A stretch of DNA of 64,000 nt from Prostheceraeus crozeri (Eukaryota > Platyhelminthes > Polycladida > Euryleptidae): NCBI GenBank assembly GCA_907163375.1, contig CAJQUW010007079.1, positions 55,753-119,752 on the forward strand, read 5' to 3'. The position numbers and the translations under genes are program-made. Below are positions 27,446 through 40,385 of the stretch, one piece after another (position 1 is the first letter of the stretch; each line of letters begins with the position of its first letter). Below the pieces are notes generated by a model. That model was not told the DNA's origin, made no database searches, and saw only the letters and a list, made by a program, of their open reading frames with translations.

Positions 27446-30400
27446 CGACCGGCCTAGGAAGTTGTGGACTTGATAGAGATCATCAAAAATTCAATGCAAT
27501 TAACTTAAGCAAAGGAATCAAATTAACTGAATTGTGGCCAAAAGCAATCAATTAGCTGCAAGCATTCTTGGTCAGCAATCAATCCATTGCAAGTCATGGT
27601 TTAGCAGGCAATTATTTGCAAGTCTTCAGGGTAAGCAATAGCCTAATTTAGATGCAAATCGTCTAGGTTAGTAAATTCTTTGAATTTATTCGAGGAAGAC
27701 AAGTACCAACTACGCAGTCCTCGCCCTCAAGAAGTCTGAGCAACAGACAAGAGAACTGAAGAGAAGAAGGCGTCGAGATCGCTCCGAGTGTGTAGCGATG
27801 TGTAACTTTCTAAAATGTCTTTATCGATGTGCTGAAGTTGAAAATGACATTTTTGAATAAAACATATTGGAGATTGTTACTGACTTGCGTGCTTAAAAGA
27901 ACTTAAATCGTGTTTTGATCCTTTATCTTCATCAACAATATTGATGAACGCGTCATCTCATTCACTATGAATAATGAAGCTGGCAAGGTCAGGCGATCTT
28001 TGTATCATTGATGACTTCAATTAATTGACTTTCCAATGAGTTTTCTAACAGAAACTATATGCACATGAATTTCAAAATTCGCATGTGCATGGATTCGGTT
28101 TTGTAAACATAAAAGCAGCTGAATAAGGCGAAATTTTGTCACAATTGAGCGATTTCAAAGAACTCTGCAAAATAAATGCTTTTTTCGATAGTAAGCAATA
28201 TTACATTTTACATGGATCGAAATTTTTAGTGTAGTGAACTTTAGACTATAGTGTCTGACTATACAACGTGACCATCATCATGAAAAGAATTCATGCTTTG
28301 CAACTGATCTTTTAGTGAACACGTTTTCAGCATGTCTAAATGTCAAGAAAATTTCATCTGGCTCATAAATTTATAATATTAACGTAGTACTTACAATGGC
28401 TAATAGTAATTAACGCAATATTTCATTTCATGCCGAGAATTTCCACTTGTCAACAGAAAGCTTCGTCTTTCGAGTTTCAGCAAAAATTAAAGAAATTAAG
28501 TCAAGATAACATAAAATTGCATTGCAGCCTTTTTGAAAGAAAAAAGCCAAAATTTACGTGATGCATATTTAGCATGTTGCATGTTTAGTGCACTGCACCT
28601 AATAAAATGTTTTGATCCAATAGTAAAGCAATTTAGGCTTACAATGAGCCTCGACTCTTGATTTAAGCGACACCTTGTGACCGGTTGTTGTCATCGCTTG
28701 TATCGAGATATCGCTTCTATCGAGAGATAGTCACATATTCATCTATTCAACAAGGAGACCTGCCCTGTCGCTTTCATCGAAAGATCGCTGATATCGAAAG
28801 TCGACTGTATTCATCAGAAAAGGATGTGTTTGCAGTCATCTCTTTCTTCTCAGGAGTTGAAGGCTGGTTTACAATTTCGGGTCAACATAGCTGCTTTCTG
28901 TTGTAGGTTGGTACTATCCATCTCATCTGCTAATGCAAATGCTGCCGCACTCTTTGATGGATTGCATGTTTGTAGATGTTTTGATAGTAATGATTGACTT
29001 TGCGTTAGATTTTCACGTATTCGGGTGTTCAAATGTTGTGTTGTACATCCGATTGCAGTTGCAGTTGCGCGGTGGGACGGTGGAGGATGAGAGGACAGCA
29101 GAGGTGGGGCTGGTCACCCAGAACGGAGAGCGGTTGCTCCAGCGTGAAAGCACTTAGCACATGGTCACCCCAAAAAAAACTAAATAGCACATCGCCCTTA
29201 AGTTCCGCCTTCGGATGCCATCCCACCGGAGCACCGTCATTTGTGCCCTCCGCCATGGAAGTCTATCGCATCACAATTGGGCGCATTTACCCCGACAGCA
29301 ACAAGGTTGACAACGAGGCAACGACGATCAGGAAGTACCTAGCTGTGCCGTCTTTTTGCCGAACAAAAGACAAAAGTCGCACAGCCTCTTTACAATATTT
29401 CAATAGCCGAAGGAGACGCCATCAAGATTGCCCGCAGCATCACCATGATTTAGTCACACAGGTAACAAGGATGAATAAGCACCAAGTTGACACTTCTACG
29501 TCCAACGACATGCATGATGCAGAGGTACCATTATATCAGTCCCGATCACCCTACCAGGCATAAGGACTCGTCCAGAAGAAATAGCCGGAAAATTTGTAGA
29601 CATGCCACGCTCAATTACGCGTAATTACACATGCCCCTAAACATCCATGATTACGCGTGGCATCACTGCAACATATGTCGGCAGTCCTGTTATACAGACT
29701 TTGCGTCTCATGTGTCTATACTGTATGTATCATAGGTGAGACAATGTCATAGGACCTAAATTTCATGCTCAGGGCAGACAGAACATGCTTAGCGGTTCAT
29801 CCATGGTTCAAGCGGCAACGCAGACAACCGTATACGACGCGTTAACTATAGACGCTCGCCTGCACGTATTGATAGACATTCCCCATGTTTTAACAGCATC
29901 AGATTGCGTGATTGTTGACTCTTAGTGCAGCGCGTAGAAGTATAAACTGCCCTTACCAACGGATGCTTGGGGTGCTCCGTAATTACACGTGAATTGCGCG
30001 TGGCAATGTCACTTAGTGCGAGTCTTCCTTTATGCTTGTCCTTTGTGTTTCTTCCAAGCTATGGGCCTACGCAAAACAATTTTGGAAAAATTGGATCAAA
30101 CACAGTGTCCGACAATTGAAATATTGAATTTCATTTTGGTAAGCTGCATTCAAAACATGTCTATTGGTTTGGCTCATCGTGTCAATGCGCATGAAATTGC
30201 TTCAGATGTTAAACCCAAACTCTATGCACAAACAGGCAAATCGAGATGATTTAGAGGTCTTCATGAGTACTGGAATTGAATGGAAGGTCGTGGAAAGAAA
30301 TCGAAACATAGCAATTTCGTCATATAAAGATGTCGGTAATTTCCTTCATCACACAGAAAAAGGCTTCAACCTTATGGTTCATGAAAGCAGCAAGAACAGC

Positions 30401-31094
30401 CAAAGATTATGTATTCCATTGTCTTTGAGAACAGCTATGGAAACAAATAGGCCTACATATTCTTCTAGAGGCAACGAGGCATCGATTCAGTCTAGGTACA
30501 AATTCAGACGAGTCAATTGATTGATGAAGAATAAGAAATTGATGATTATCCTCTTCCTTTCTCTACGATGAATCATCTACCATCTTTCGGGGGAAAAGGG
30601 ACGCTTTCACTTCGAAAATTCGATCTGACTTTCCGATTGACCCTTTCTGATTGTTTCAATTTTAAAAGAGAAGATATAAATGATGTCGATCATGAGCAGA
30701 TATAAATGATTGGCAAAAATGACATGGACACCAAGAAATGCGTGCTTGACCCGGAAATCAGACAGTTCTTCTAATAATTCAAAAATAACAAGAGATTTTT
30801 TAACATGTGAGGCAAGCCTATCAGATTCTTAATTTTCAACGAATCAGAAACATACTCGATACCACCTCACCATCCAGGAATTTATATGGCTTTTTGTAAG
30901 AATCCGTAGACCCCATCAAAATGGAACCAAAAAGACGGAAAGGTGTCATACCTGACCTGTGGAGAAATTTCAAGTGATGTGGATATTGCTGCTTGTTGTA
31001 TTTCAGTTCGTATAAGCTTATACCATGCCCTTTCTCATGCACAGTTCGTTCTTCAAAGATACATGCTGCATTTGTTAGTCTGCTTTCCTACATG
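27446..31094. other. Flanking DNA, no convincing gene
   Basis: AT-rich sequence with scattered open frames. The longest (29033-29563, 176 codons) has no family motif and is interrupted by low-complexity runs. A possible MITE lies within (29602-30010). I see no RNA gene and no paired exon signals that make a gene. Confidence 0.5.
29602..30010. mobile_element. Possible MITE with imperfect inverted ends
   Basis: ATGCCACGCTCAATTACGCG at the left and the reverse complement of TTGCCACGCGCAATTCACG at the right are imperfect inverted repeats about 400 bp apart. There is no coding potential inside. A target duplication is not clear. Confidence 0.35.
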
Positions 31095-31164
31095 TACAGT
31101 GCGTTCATAAAGTCACTGTGCACCTGTTCTGAACAACATTTTGTCAAAGCAAACGCTCGTAATA

Positions 31165-32808
31165 CAGTCCGTTTCATAAAAAGTGGATCATCCTAAAATT
31201 TGACTAAATAAAACATAAGTATGATACAGAAAGCATTTTTCATAATATTTCATGTCCCTAATATATTTAAATGTCCTTATATAATCTGATAAGCTATGAT
31301 GCAGTAACGGTTCTTAAGAAGCTAATATTTTGTGGCCCTAGCCTTATTGTCAATGACATTACCAATTCGTCTAGGCATTGATTCGATGATATCGTTGATT
31401 TTTGACTTATCTAACTTTTTCCACTCTCTTTTTAACAGTGACGTAAGTTGTGATGCGCCATCTGTAGGTAGCAGTGAACGACGAACGTTACGTTTTAGAA
31501 TACTCCATACATTTTCTATGGGATTCAGATCAGGAGAGCGAGCTGGCCAAGATAATGTCTTAAGCCCTAATTGAGACTTGCATAAGTTGATTCTACTACT
31601 CCTGTGACACGTAGCATTATCATCCATAAATAACCAAGTCGATGGATCTGTCATTTGGCCAATGTTCATTCGTAAAACATTCACATAGCTTTCAGAATTC
31701 ATGGTTCCTTGCTGTATGTGAAGTTCAGAGCGGCCATTGGTCCAAATACCAGCCCAAATCAGTAGAGTCGCACCACCTTGTACCCGGGGACGATGTAAAT
31801 GTCTCGGAATCTCCTGATCAGATTTTATCCATAATCTCAATCGACCATCACTATCCTTCAGACGGACTGATGCATCATCAGACCAGACAGCTTGATCCCA
31901 TTGATTTCGCCAGTGACAATGACTCATTGCCCATCTGAGACGTCTTTTTGTATGCTTATCTGATAATTCGATCTGAGAGGGCCTCTTACAGCTCTTGAAA
32001 TTCGACTCAATAAGTCTTCTACGAATTGTGGACTTAGAAATAGACGAGACTAGTGCAGCCATCTCAGTTAACGAGAGACTTGGATCAACTTTAACAAATC
32101 TCAAAATTAGGCGGTCTCTACGTTTGGATGTTTTGCGTGGACGGCCAGAGCCCTCGTTACGACAGAGTCGAAAATCATCATTGTGCCATCGATGCACATT
32201 TGTGTAAGGGACATTTAGTCGCTTGCTTGTAGCTCGCAAAGAAAACCCTAGTTCTGGCAAGGCTGACACTTTGCCTTTTGTGAATGCGATCTCGTTATTG
32301 TTCATTTGTGCTTTGTATTGTTTTCAACCGGTAAGAGATAGATTTCTAGCTGAAAGCAATCAGGAGTGCTGCCAACACCACCGCAACGAAGTCAGGAAGC
32401 TATGGAACATGAAGTCCAGTTAATCACATGTAGCAGTTACATTATTGTTGATGAATAATGATGCTATACTGGCTCTGATTGACCGATTTTCTTTATTTTT
32501 GTTTTGCTTGATAGCTTTTGGCTTGTAGAACAACATATTACATAACAAAGGAAACAAATGTAATTTTATAAGAGTGAGGTATGATTTTGTGTAACATTGC
32601 TAAATGAAGATCAAATTATCTACTACTTTTTTATCTATAACAGGAAAACAACTCAATATTCATGTTTGAAATTTCCAACAATGATATTAGTAAGCACAAC
32701 TGACACATCTTCCAAAATTCAGAGAAATTCGTTCAAGTTTGGCGGAGTTAGACAAAGTTGAAGTTAAGGCGATGTTTAAGGGTGATCCATTTTTTATGAA
32801 ACAATCTG
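31165..32808 (-). mobile_element. Tc1-like DNA transposon nested in the mariner
   Basis: Inverted ends CAGTCCGTTTCATAAAAAGT (31165) and ATTTTTTATGAAACAATCTG (ending 32808) are flanked by TA at 31163-31164 and 32809-32810. It is 1644 bp with one uninterrupted transposase, younger than its host element. Confidence 0.9.
31322..32305 (-). CDS. Tc1-type transposase, full length
   Basis: 327 residues, normal for the family. The N-terminal paired-like DNA-binding part has two helix-turn-helix units (RATSKRLNVPYTNVHRW; SLTEMAALVSSISKSTIRRR) joined by a GRPRK AT-hook-like linker (GSGRPRKTSKRRD). The catalytic triad is in VWSDDASV (first Asp), FMDDNATCH (second Asp) and SPDLNPIENVW (Glu), the DD34E type of Tc1. 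It cuts and pastes the element into TA sites. The frame is open from the ATG to the stop with no damage that I can see, so the element could be recently active. Confidence 0.92.
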   Translation of the reverse strand: MNNNEIAFTKGKVSALPELGFSLRATSKRLNVPYTNVHRWHNDDFRLCRNEGSGRPRKTSKRRDRLILRFVKVDPSLSLTEMAALVSSISKSTIRRRLIESNFKSCKRPSQIELSDKHTKRRLRWAMSHCHWRNQWDQAVWSDDASVRLKDSDGRLRLWIKSDQEIPRHLHRPRVQGGATLLIWAGIWTNGRSELHIQQGTMNSESYVNVLRMNIGQMTDPSTWLFMDDNATCHRSSRINLCKSQLGLKTLSWPARSPDLNPIENVWSILKRNVRRSLLPTDGASQLTSLLKREWKKLDKSKINDIIESMPRRIGNVIDNKARATKY

Positions 32809-32964
32809 TAATTAATCATAGATATCTGGCATCTGCACAGAGCCATTTACATGTTTCAAGAGGCGCAGTTGACTGGTTTATGACATTCAACATAGTGACC
32901 AGCGAGTTGAATATCAGTCACTTCGAAGCACCCGAGAGCTTGACATTGCACTTCCAAGCTAAGT

Positions 32965-33990
32965 ATGGTGTTGTCAATACAAGAGAGAATCTTCTTGGTC
33001 GAACATGTTTTCCGAGCCAATGGTGAATACACTGATGATGTGAAGAATGAGTTTTTAGAGAGATTTCCTACAACTGATTTGCCTCATCGAAACACTGTTA
33101 GGAATCTGATCAATAAGTTCAGAGAAACTGGCTCCGTGCACGATGCAACACGTTCAGGTCGACCAATAGTCTTAACTGAGCAGAAGGTCAATGTCATTTC
33201 CGAAGCTATGACTCATAGCCCAAGCAAGTCGATGCGTCGCTTATCTCAAGAAGTGGGTCTATCTCTCGGGGTGGCTCATACTGCTGTGAGAAAGAACATA
33301 TGCCTATATCCATACCGCATTTCTTGCCAGCATGAATTGAAGGATGCCGATCATGATAGGCGTCTTCAGTACTGCTTCTTTTTCAAAGAAAATCTGAATG
33401 GAAATGATGTACTCGATAAAACTTTCTTTTCTGATGAAGGTTGGTTTCATCTTTCAGGGTTTGTCAGTAGCCAGAACTCCCGAATATGGTCTAGCGAAAA
33501 CCCGCACGAATTTGTTGAGAAGCCATTACATTCTCTCAAAGTTGGGGTATGGTGCGCCATGTCAAGAAGGCGAATAGTTGGACCAATATTTTTTACCGAG
33601 ACTGTTACAGCAGAAAGATATTGTAATGAAATCATTGCTTCGTTCGTCAACGAATTAACTGACGATGAAAAAACAACTGCTTACTTCCAACAAGATGGAG
33701 CAACTGCGCATACCGCCAATTCCTCACTTCGATGCTTGGGTGAAATATTCCAAACCAGAATAATCTCCAAAGGAATTTGGCCTCCAAGATCCCCGGACTT
33801 GAGTGTCTTGGACTTTTACTTGTGGGGAGCGGTAAAGCAGAAGGTCTACCGAAGCAAGCCACAAGATCTACATGAGACAACAAATTGCCGCTATCAGTCT
33901 CGAAGAAATTCACCGAGTGTTTGAGAATATGAGACGTCGAATAGACCTCTGTATTCGTGAGCAAGGTGGACATTTTCAACAGTTTTTGTA
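32965..33990 (+). pseudogene. mariner-like transposase, one frameshift near the 3' end
   Basis: 319 codons open from the ATG at 32965 to 33924. An N-terminal helix-turn-helix (FPTTDLPHRNTVRNLI) and GRP box (RSGRPIVL) precede a catalytic core with FFSDEGWFHL, YFQQDGATAHTA and WPPRSPDLSVLDFYLWG. About 38 residues separate the last two Asp residues if LDFY holds the third. The frame shifts at about 33874: the expected C-terminal tail (EEIHRVFENMRRRIDLC…) continues in another frame to a stop at about 33990. The domain order and the QQDGATAHTA motif place it among insect- and marine-type mariner relatives outside classic DD34D. Confidence 0.85.
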
Positions 33991-34144
33991 AGATATAAAT
34001 ATATATTTTGTTATCACGTAGTAATTGATGTTTTTACAAAGGAACTTTACTATTCATAATGCCCTGGCAATCTATTTCTAAGCAACGAAATACTAAGCAG
34101 GGATTGAATTATTAGGTGCACAGTGACTTTATGAACGCACTGTA

Positions 34145-36649
34145 TTTACAGCAGCATTTCTCAAAGTGCATGTATAAGTTTTGTGTTCTTCCTGAATGGC
34201 TCTACATTCTCCGATCGATTGCATTGGATATGAAGGTAGTGATGTAAAATTGCCGGCAGTTTTTGATTTGGGAAATTATTGCATCTGTCTCTTATGACGA
34301 AAATTTGCCAGCAATTATTGGATTGGGTAATTATTGCCGATGAGTTATAACACCAGGAATAGCGGGTCATCTAAGTCCTCAACCCGCCTCACTTTAAATC
34401 TCAAAACTGCCTCACTTAGATACAAAATAATACGTCTTCAACCTGCCATGCAGGTCTTCATCCAAACTCGCAAATGATGAATAAATCGATGTCGTCATCC
34501 TGTCTCATTACATTTTCGATAATTGATTAGCGGATATGTATATTCAAGGTACTTTTGAGAGCTTAGAGTGCTTGCAGCCTCTATGATCTTCGTAAAACAA
34601 ACTGCATTCTTCATTAAACTCTTAGTTGATTCGCTAAGTATACCTGCGAGGATGTTTGAGAGAACAGCAAAGGCCGGCCGGGACACATAATAAGTCATAA
34701 GCCATCGTTCCAAAGTCGCGTCACGATCTTTCATAAGCCAGCAGCCAAAAGTCAAAATTCACAAGCCATTTTGATCATTTTTTTCTCATGACAGATAATA
34801 CGAGCAGGCAGACGAAAATTTGTAAGATTTTTCTAATTTTTGAAAGAAGATAAAGCATGAGCATAAAGAAGAACGCGTTATATCACAAGGTTGGACCTAT
34901 TGAAGATCATCGCAAAAGGATTTTCAACCGGGTGACGGCTTATTGTGTGCGCCACTGTAAACAAAGGCGGCTTATGGCTTATTCTGCATGCCAGCTCTCA
35001 TTGAAATTTCAGTGTTGGAATGCCTTATGGCTTATCGTGTGTGCCTCCGGCCAAAGACAAAGTAAAGACGAAGCTGCGTTAGCAGCCGAGTCTGATAGCA
35101 ATTGCTGCCCGAAATCAAACGTGTTCGAAATGGCACAGCTTCATTTGCTAACAACAGAAACCGCACAACTATTGCAAAGTTAGCATTTGATCATGCGTTA
35201 ACCAAGCGGTAATGATTCTTAGCTTGTACAATGCGGTGTCGCAGCACCTGAAACTTGCAAACAATTGAAGTAATTCTCAATCAAGAGATGAACCTAAATC
35301 GTACGGCGATAGGCACCGGTGATTTGGGCTGTCATTGTAGCATTCAGTGTTATACGGCAATATCAATGCGGAATGATAGGTGTATAGAAGAAACAATGCA
35401 TACGAATCATATTACAATCAAGTATAGATAGAGATAGACTATAGAGTATCGCAAAAGTTCTTGGTATATAATAAATAGAGTGATGATAAGTGCAGTTGAA
35501 CCTCATCTTTTTAATTTCGGAAAAATACAATTCTCTGAAGCTAAATTCTTGGAATGCTTAGAATGTGTAGAATTTAAAACAGGAAACATGTGAACATAAA
35601 CTTAACATATAATGAAGTAAAACTCCAGCAAATTTATTTGCAAAATCTACTCAATTTAATAATTTAGCGGCAGATGCTGAGTAATTTAATAACAGACTAA
35701 TTCTCTCATTTCTTACAGATAATTGTTACCAGAGGCCTATGAACCTATGGCTAGAGACCTATATTACACAGCCTAATGTCCACTGACAAATGTCATATTT
35801 TCATAATTCAAGCTTCTGACCATTCTGATCACGTAGTTGAGCGTCTTCAGCACTCGTTTCGTTAACTTTATTTCCGTTACCAGATTTACTAAATTGTGCA
35901 GTTGTTTAGCTCCGGATACTCCGTCATTGTATTCGAACTCCCGTAGCACCGGAGTGGAGCTTTTCAACTCCGATACAAATGCACTAACTTCCAAATGTTA
36001 GAGCAACATAGCCAATGAGTATTCATTTAAGCTTTAATAGTAAGGCAAAGTATGAAGGCAACGAAATTTTGTGGCATTCAGGGCTGCGGTTTCGGTCGAC
36101 TTTTCAACCGTGTCAGGCCTGTAGCCACCGAGTACGAGTGCGACATACTACTGCTGAAATATAACAGCATTGTCGACGGCCCCATGTATTTAGCAGATTC
36201 TTCAGCTCATATCTTATGAAGTCTATCTCAGACGGATCAGTCAGGCTACCTTTCGACAAAACTCATAAGCCTCCTACACTTGGATTTACACCAATTATAA
36301 TACATCTAAAATATGAAAACTTGCTTTACCCGAAGTGAAGAAGCAAAACTTGATCTGTAAATCTAGTCAATAAGGAAGATTGCTTTTGTTTTCTTGGTCA
36401 GTAGCCACCTTATCTCTTGACAGTATTCAGATATTTGTGATGAGTCCAATCAAAAGTTGTAAAATGTTTACGGAAAAACATGATCAGTTAAAATTTAGCA
36501 ATATTCGCCTTTGATAATTGATTTCGAGGAATTATTTGCTAACTTCCAACACTGGTTGTTCCAGGAAGGATTGACTTGAATGAAGCAAGTCTAGTCAGCC
36601 GAGAGAGGTAACCTATGAGCATTAAAAGCATTGTAAGACATGAGCAAGT
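34145..36649. other. Flanking DNA, nothing recognised
   Basis: AT-rich sequence with short frames only. A minus-strand frame at 35773-35994 (73 codons) has no motif that I know. No repeats with clear ends and no RNA genes were seen. Confidence 0.5.
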
Positions 36650-39394
36650 TCATGAGAAGAAAAACGCTTCTTTGGTACTCAACAAAGATTTGCGAGTTGA
36701 AGAATTTTCAAACTTTTTTATACTTGGCTGCAACTCTAAGACCAAAATAGCCTCAAATGCTTGAATTTCCATCAACATAATAACACCGAACGCAACGGAT
36801 GAACAGCATCGTGGACATTCCGTGATACTATCAAACTTAATTTTATCTTGCTCAGTGAAACACATGGGTTTCCTAGTGAGCTCCGTTTCATACCGTTGAT
36901 CAAAACGGACTTTCCTATCAAAAAAAGTTGAGGAAGTTTTGAACGCACTCTCTGCTTTGCCACACATGCATTTTATTTTGGTTCGTATTATTTTGATTTC
37001 ATACTTCTTAACAGGCAATGGCTGCTGGTTCATGATTAAAACGTTATACGCTAATCAATAGGTCAAATACATAGGGTTAATTAGTTTAAACTCTATCAAG
37101 TACTCTACCCTCTAAGCAATTCATATTATTGTTTAAACAGGGGGAAACTACTGCTACTGAAAATACGCTACGGAATACCAATTAATAATTCATGCATCGA
37201 GAAGTACAAAAAGAGAATTTAGCAAGCCTACTCAGCGAGTGAATTCTGTCCAACTGATGTTGTCAGAATTGTAGCTTCAATTTATCCTAGTACTTAGCGG
37301 TATTAACTATCCTAACGCTCGTGCACCTGGTTCTCCTTACCAATAGATAAAGGCGATCAGGTCTGCTATCCATCATACTCATACTGTATCAACATGTCAA
37401 AATCATTAGTGATGCCAGACGTAACCCATCAAATTAATCCCGAATGAAATGAAGATTTGATAAAAAGATAAATGAGAAATTTAATCCTTAAGAGGACTGA
37501 TCAAATGTTCCCTACAGGTGAATGGAATAGTGTCAAAATAACATATTCTTATTCAGGAAATAAAAGCAAAGAACTATAATCAAGATTGGAACTTAAATAT
37601 TAACCCTGAACTCCTGAGGTCATCAGCAGAGACTAGGGTAGGGCGATCGTGTTTCGGTCCCTTACCTCTGAACACTCAAACCCACCCTAGCGGGACCCTG
37701 CACAAAGGCAGCCTCAATCCACAGTTATTAATTTATAAAATGAAAGCTGCGACAATAAATACAAAATAATAATTTAAAAAAAATTGCCATCAAATTAATC
37801 GTTATTAATCAGTTATTCAAATCAGAATAAACATTAAAATAAATGATTGTCTAGCATTTGCTTAGCTGAATAATAACCGAATTTTAAGATAACTTCCCAA
37901 TGTTTTTGCAACTGTCTCTGAGCGGACTGCTTAAGTTCAAATCTAGAGTAGCTTCTTGCTACCAAAAGCTGAAATGTATTCCGAACTGAGTTTGATCTTC
38001 TTGCTGAATGTAACATTTGATGTCCGTATAGATGGTACATATGGGACTGAGCGCATTGCCGCTTTCTTCATGCCTACAAAATTTATCTTTGGGCATGACT
38101 TCCATTTGAAGTTTACCGCGTGAACACCACTTGTTCAAAAATGGTTTTGACCTAAAGCGTCGTTTGCAGCGTTCACAGTAACATTTAGCTTGTCATCAAA
38201 CTTTGTTTGTGGCGATACAATCTAGAAATTTTAGGAATGCCGCAATAATGCCATTCTGGGTGGTTGTCACTATAGACTAGGTTGTAAACCCGGTCAAAGC
38301 AAATTTGGCGATTTTAAACCTAGCGCCTTTTAGACCTTTTCCCAGAGATGCACGATAATCTTAATTATACCTAATTTTTCAAATTGGACGATGACATCTA
38401 AACCATGAAGTTTAATGTCATCCTCCCACTCGCGATATTTAGTGATTCGTTCACGATTTATACTTACCTCATCATAATGAAGAATGGAGATGACGGTACA
38501 CTTGAAACTGAAACTTCACATTAATGACAGCCCTTTTGTCAGCCAGTGCTTTCTGCAGGGTTAAACAGCCGCTCCCTTATAAATTTTCTAAGACCTTGAT
38601 TTTAATATCTATGTTTTCTATCCCATCAAAAACTAAGCCGCTGTCCATTTCATTGAATTTATCTAAGTTGTTGACGAGATAGGTAGCATGTCTCTCTATC
38701 CATTTGTTCACATCACCTATGAGATCAGCAGCACAGTAGGTTATCCTAATCGTCACAGTGGACTCTACTTCGCCCGTGCTACTGTCAACCTTATTGAAAC
38801 GAGCGATGAGATAGAACATGCCTTTGAGCAAAACATATCTAGGCTCGTCAACATTTGACTAATTATATTTATATTACTCGTACTATTAAGAAAGGATAGA
38901 TATTCTGTATAGGCTCGGAGCTTTTCATCTCATAGTCACAAACTAGCCTCTCAAGAGAGAATTTGCTCAGCCTTAGAGTGACATTGTTGTCTGAATGAAG
39001 TTCCGTGAGATGTGTGTGAAGGACAAACTCTGTTCGATATGTATTCTAACACGAAGAACAGGAAAAGCTGGCGTGTGGTGAGGGATGCTTCCTACCTGTT
39101 GTCGTGGGTGGTTGCCTCACACTACCACAGGACCTTCGATGTGGACGCGTAAGTTGGTGTTGCAAAACGCGCGTCAACACCATCACATTTGGGTCGCTGA
39201 GGTCGGTGCTGGGGTCCTCTCCCACAGACATTTTCAACGGTGTGACGTCTCAGGTTGAAGGCTTTGGCAAAGACCTTGTCACACCGTTGGTATCGGAAAT
39301 CCTCCTCGACTTCCCTCTCCTCTATCAGCTCAATCACCTCATCCTCCAGCAATCGCTCCACCGAGTTGATGGATAGGAGAGGGAGTTCGACCAC
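36650..39394 (-). pseudogene. Eroded Polinton-type PolB remains
   Basis: Three blocks in PolB order on the minus strand. 39122-39394 has a C2H2 finger (RCDKVFAKAFNLRRHTVENVC) after an acidic leader. 38060-38840 matches the N-terminal region of the PolB at 51967-55750 (VNNLDKFNEMDSGLVFDG) and further on the HYCGIPKISRLY block and the ExoI region. 36770-36900 matches the Cys-rich insert (FTEQDKIKFDSITECPRC). It is an old, heavily broken copy with many breaks, and an RT fragment is inserted at about 37690-37985. It is clearly older than the elements at 6574 and 47220. Confidence 0.7.
37690..37985 (-). mobile_element. RT-element 3' fragment inserted in the PolB remains
   Basis: A near-identical, inverted copy of 43010-43303. 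It encodes the last ~50 residues of the RT-like protein (FQLLVARSYSRFELKQSAQR) plus about 130 bp of 3' sequence down to GGCTGCCTTTGTGCAGGG. A 5'-truncated insertion of a retroelement explains it. Confidence 0.7.
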
Positions 39395-40385
39395 CGCAGC
39401 TGGTGGTGATGGCGACGTAGGGATGATGGTTGGCGGGAGGAGACGTCATTTTATTTGGGCGGGTGGGAGATTCGTTTCATTTATCTAATCAACGTTTATC
39501 ATGGGATCAATCATTGAAGTCACAATCTACATCTAATGAATTACGTTTCACTCTACTCCATATCATAAAGACTAACCTTTGTCGAATAGCTTAAGTACTC
39601 TGACCTGGAGAGAAAAAGCATCACATTGAGTAAGACGTCGAATGCCCAACATGAGCGACAGCTCAGAGGTCTCGGTCTAACAAACGACGAACAATCCGTG
39701 GAAAACAATCCCTCTACGGCAGTACCCGCTGTCTCGAAAGAATGCTCCAGCAAAGGAGGTATTACAGAGATGACATGTTTCATGAGCAGAAGTGAATCTC
39801 TTGTTAGCAAGACAGCAACTTGATGAAAACCAACTTCCAGATGCAGATTCTTCATTAAGTACAGCAAAGTGTTTGGAGTGAGATCATCTGATTTCACTAG
39901 TATCAATGTAAGGCAACTGCTTCACTCTAAAACCATTGATGGTTACTTCCTCTGTGGATTTGGCTTCAGTGGATGTAGTCTTCACTCCAAGTTTTGATTC
40001 AGTCAACGAAACATCTAGTGTGTGAAACCTTTAGATGAAATGTCACTCTATGAATTCATCGTCTAAACTCACTTAACGTTAACTTCAAGAAGCAGTTTGG
40101 AATGATGCACACTTCAATGTCGATTCTATCATTGCAAGTGTTAATTCACAACGCACACTCGAATGAAACCAACTCATTTGAAACATCTTGGATGATATGC
40201 CCGTTTGATTTACGGTTTGGGGCAACTATATTCAACGTTTGTCACTATGACTTCCGTGTCAATATCCAACCTAACCTAAAAAACATTTACTTATGCAACT
40301 TCTAACACATGCGATACTGATTGACGAAACAGCATTAGCTGATTCCTAGTGTCAATATATGACTGCAGTAGACAATCATGTAACA
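39395..40385. other. No recognisable gene
   Basis: Intergenic debris. A segment around 39640-39800 is loosely similar in order to 41160-41340 (both contain ATGCCCAACATGAG and a later GGTCTAA), suggesting an old duplication inside the same dead element. Confidence 0.4.

Larger units (their letters stand above)
31097..34142. mobile_element. mariner-like DNA transposon, split by a nested Tc1
   Basis: Terminal inverted repeats CAGTGCGTTCATAAAGTCAC (31097) and its reverse complement (ending 34142) lie between TA dinucleotides at 31095-31096 and 34143-34144. Without the nested Tc1 element (31165-32808) it would be about 1.4 kb, a normal mariner length. The transposase is on the plus strand. Confidence 0.9.

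Noticed and set aside
28685-30520. Several frames of 60-176 codons as host exons
   Set aside because: No consistent splice borders, no recognised domain, and a possible MITE overlaps the area.
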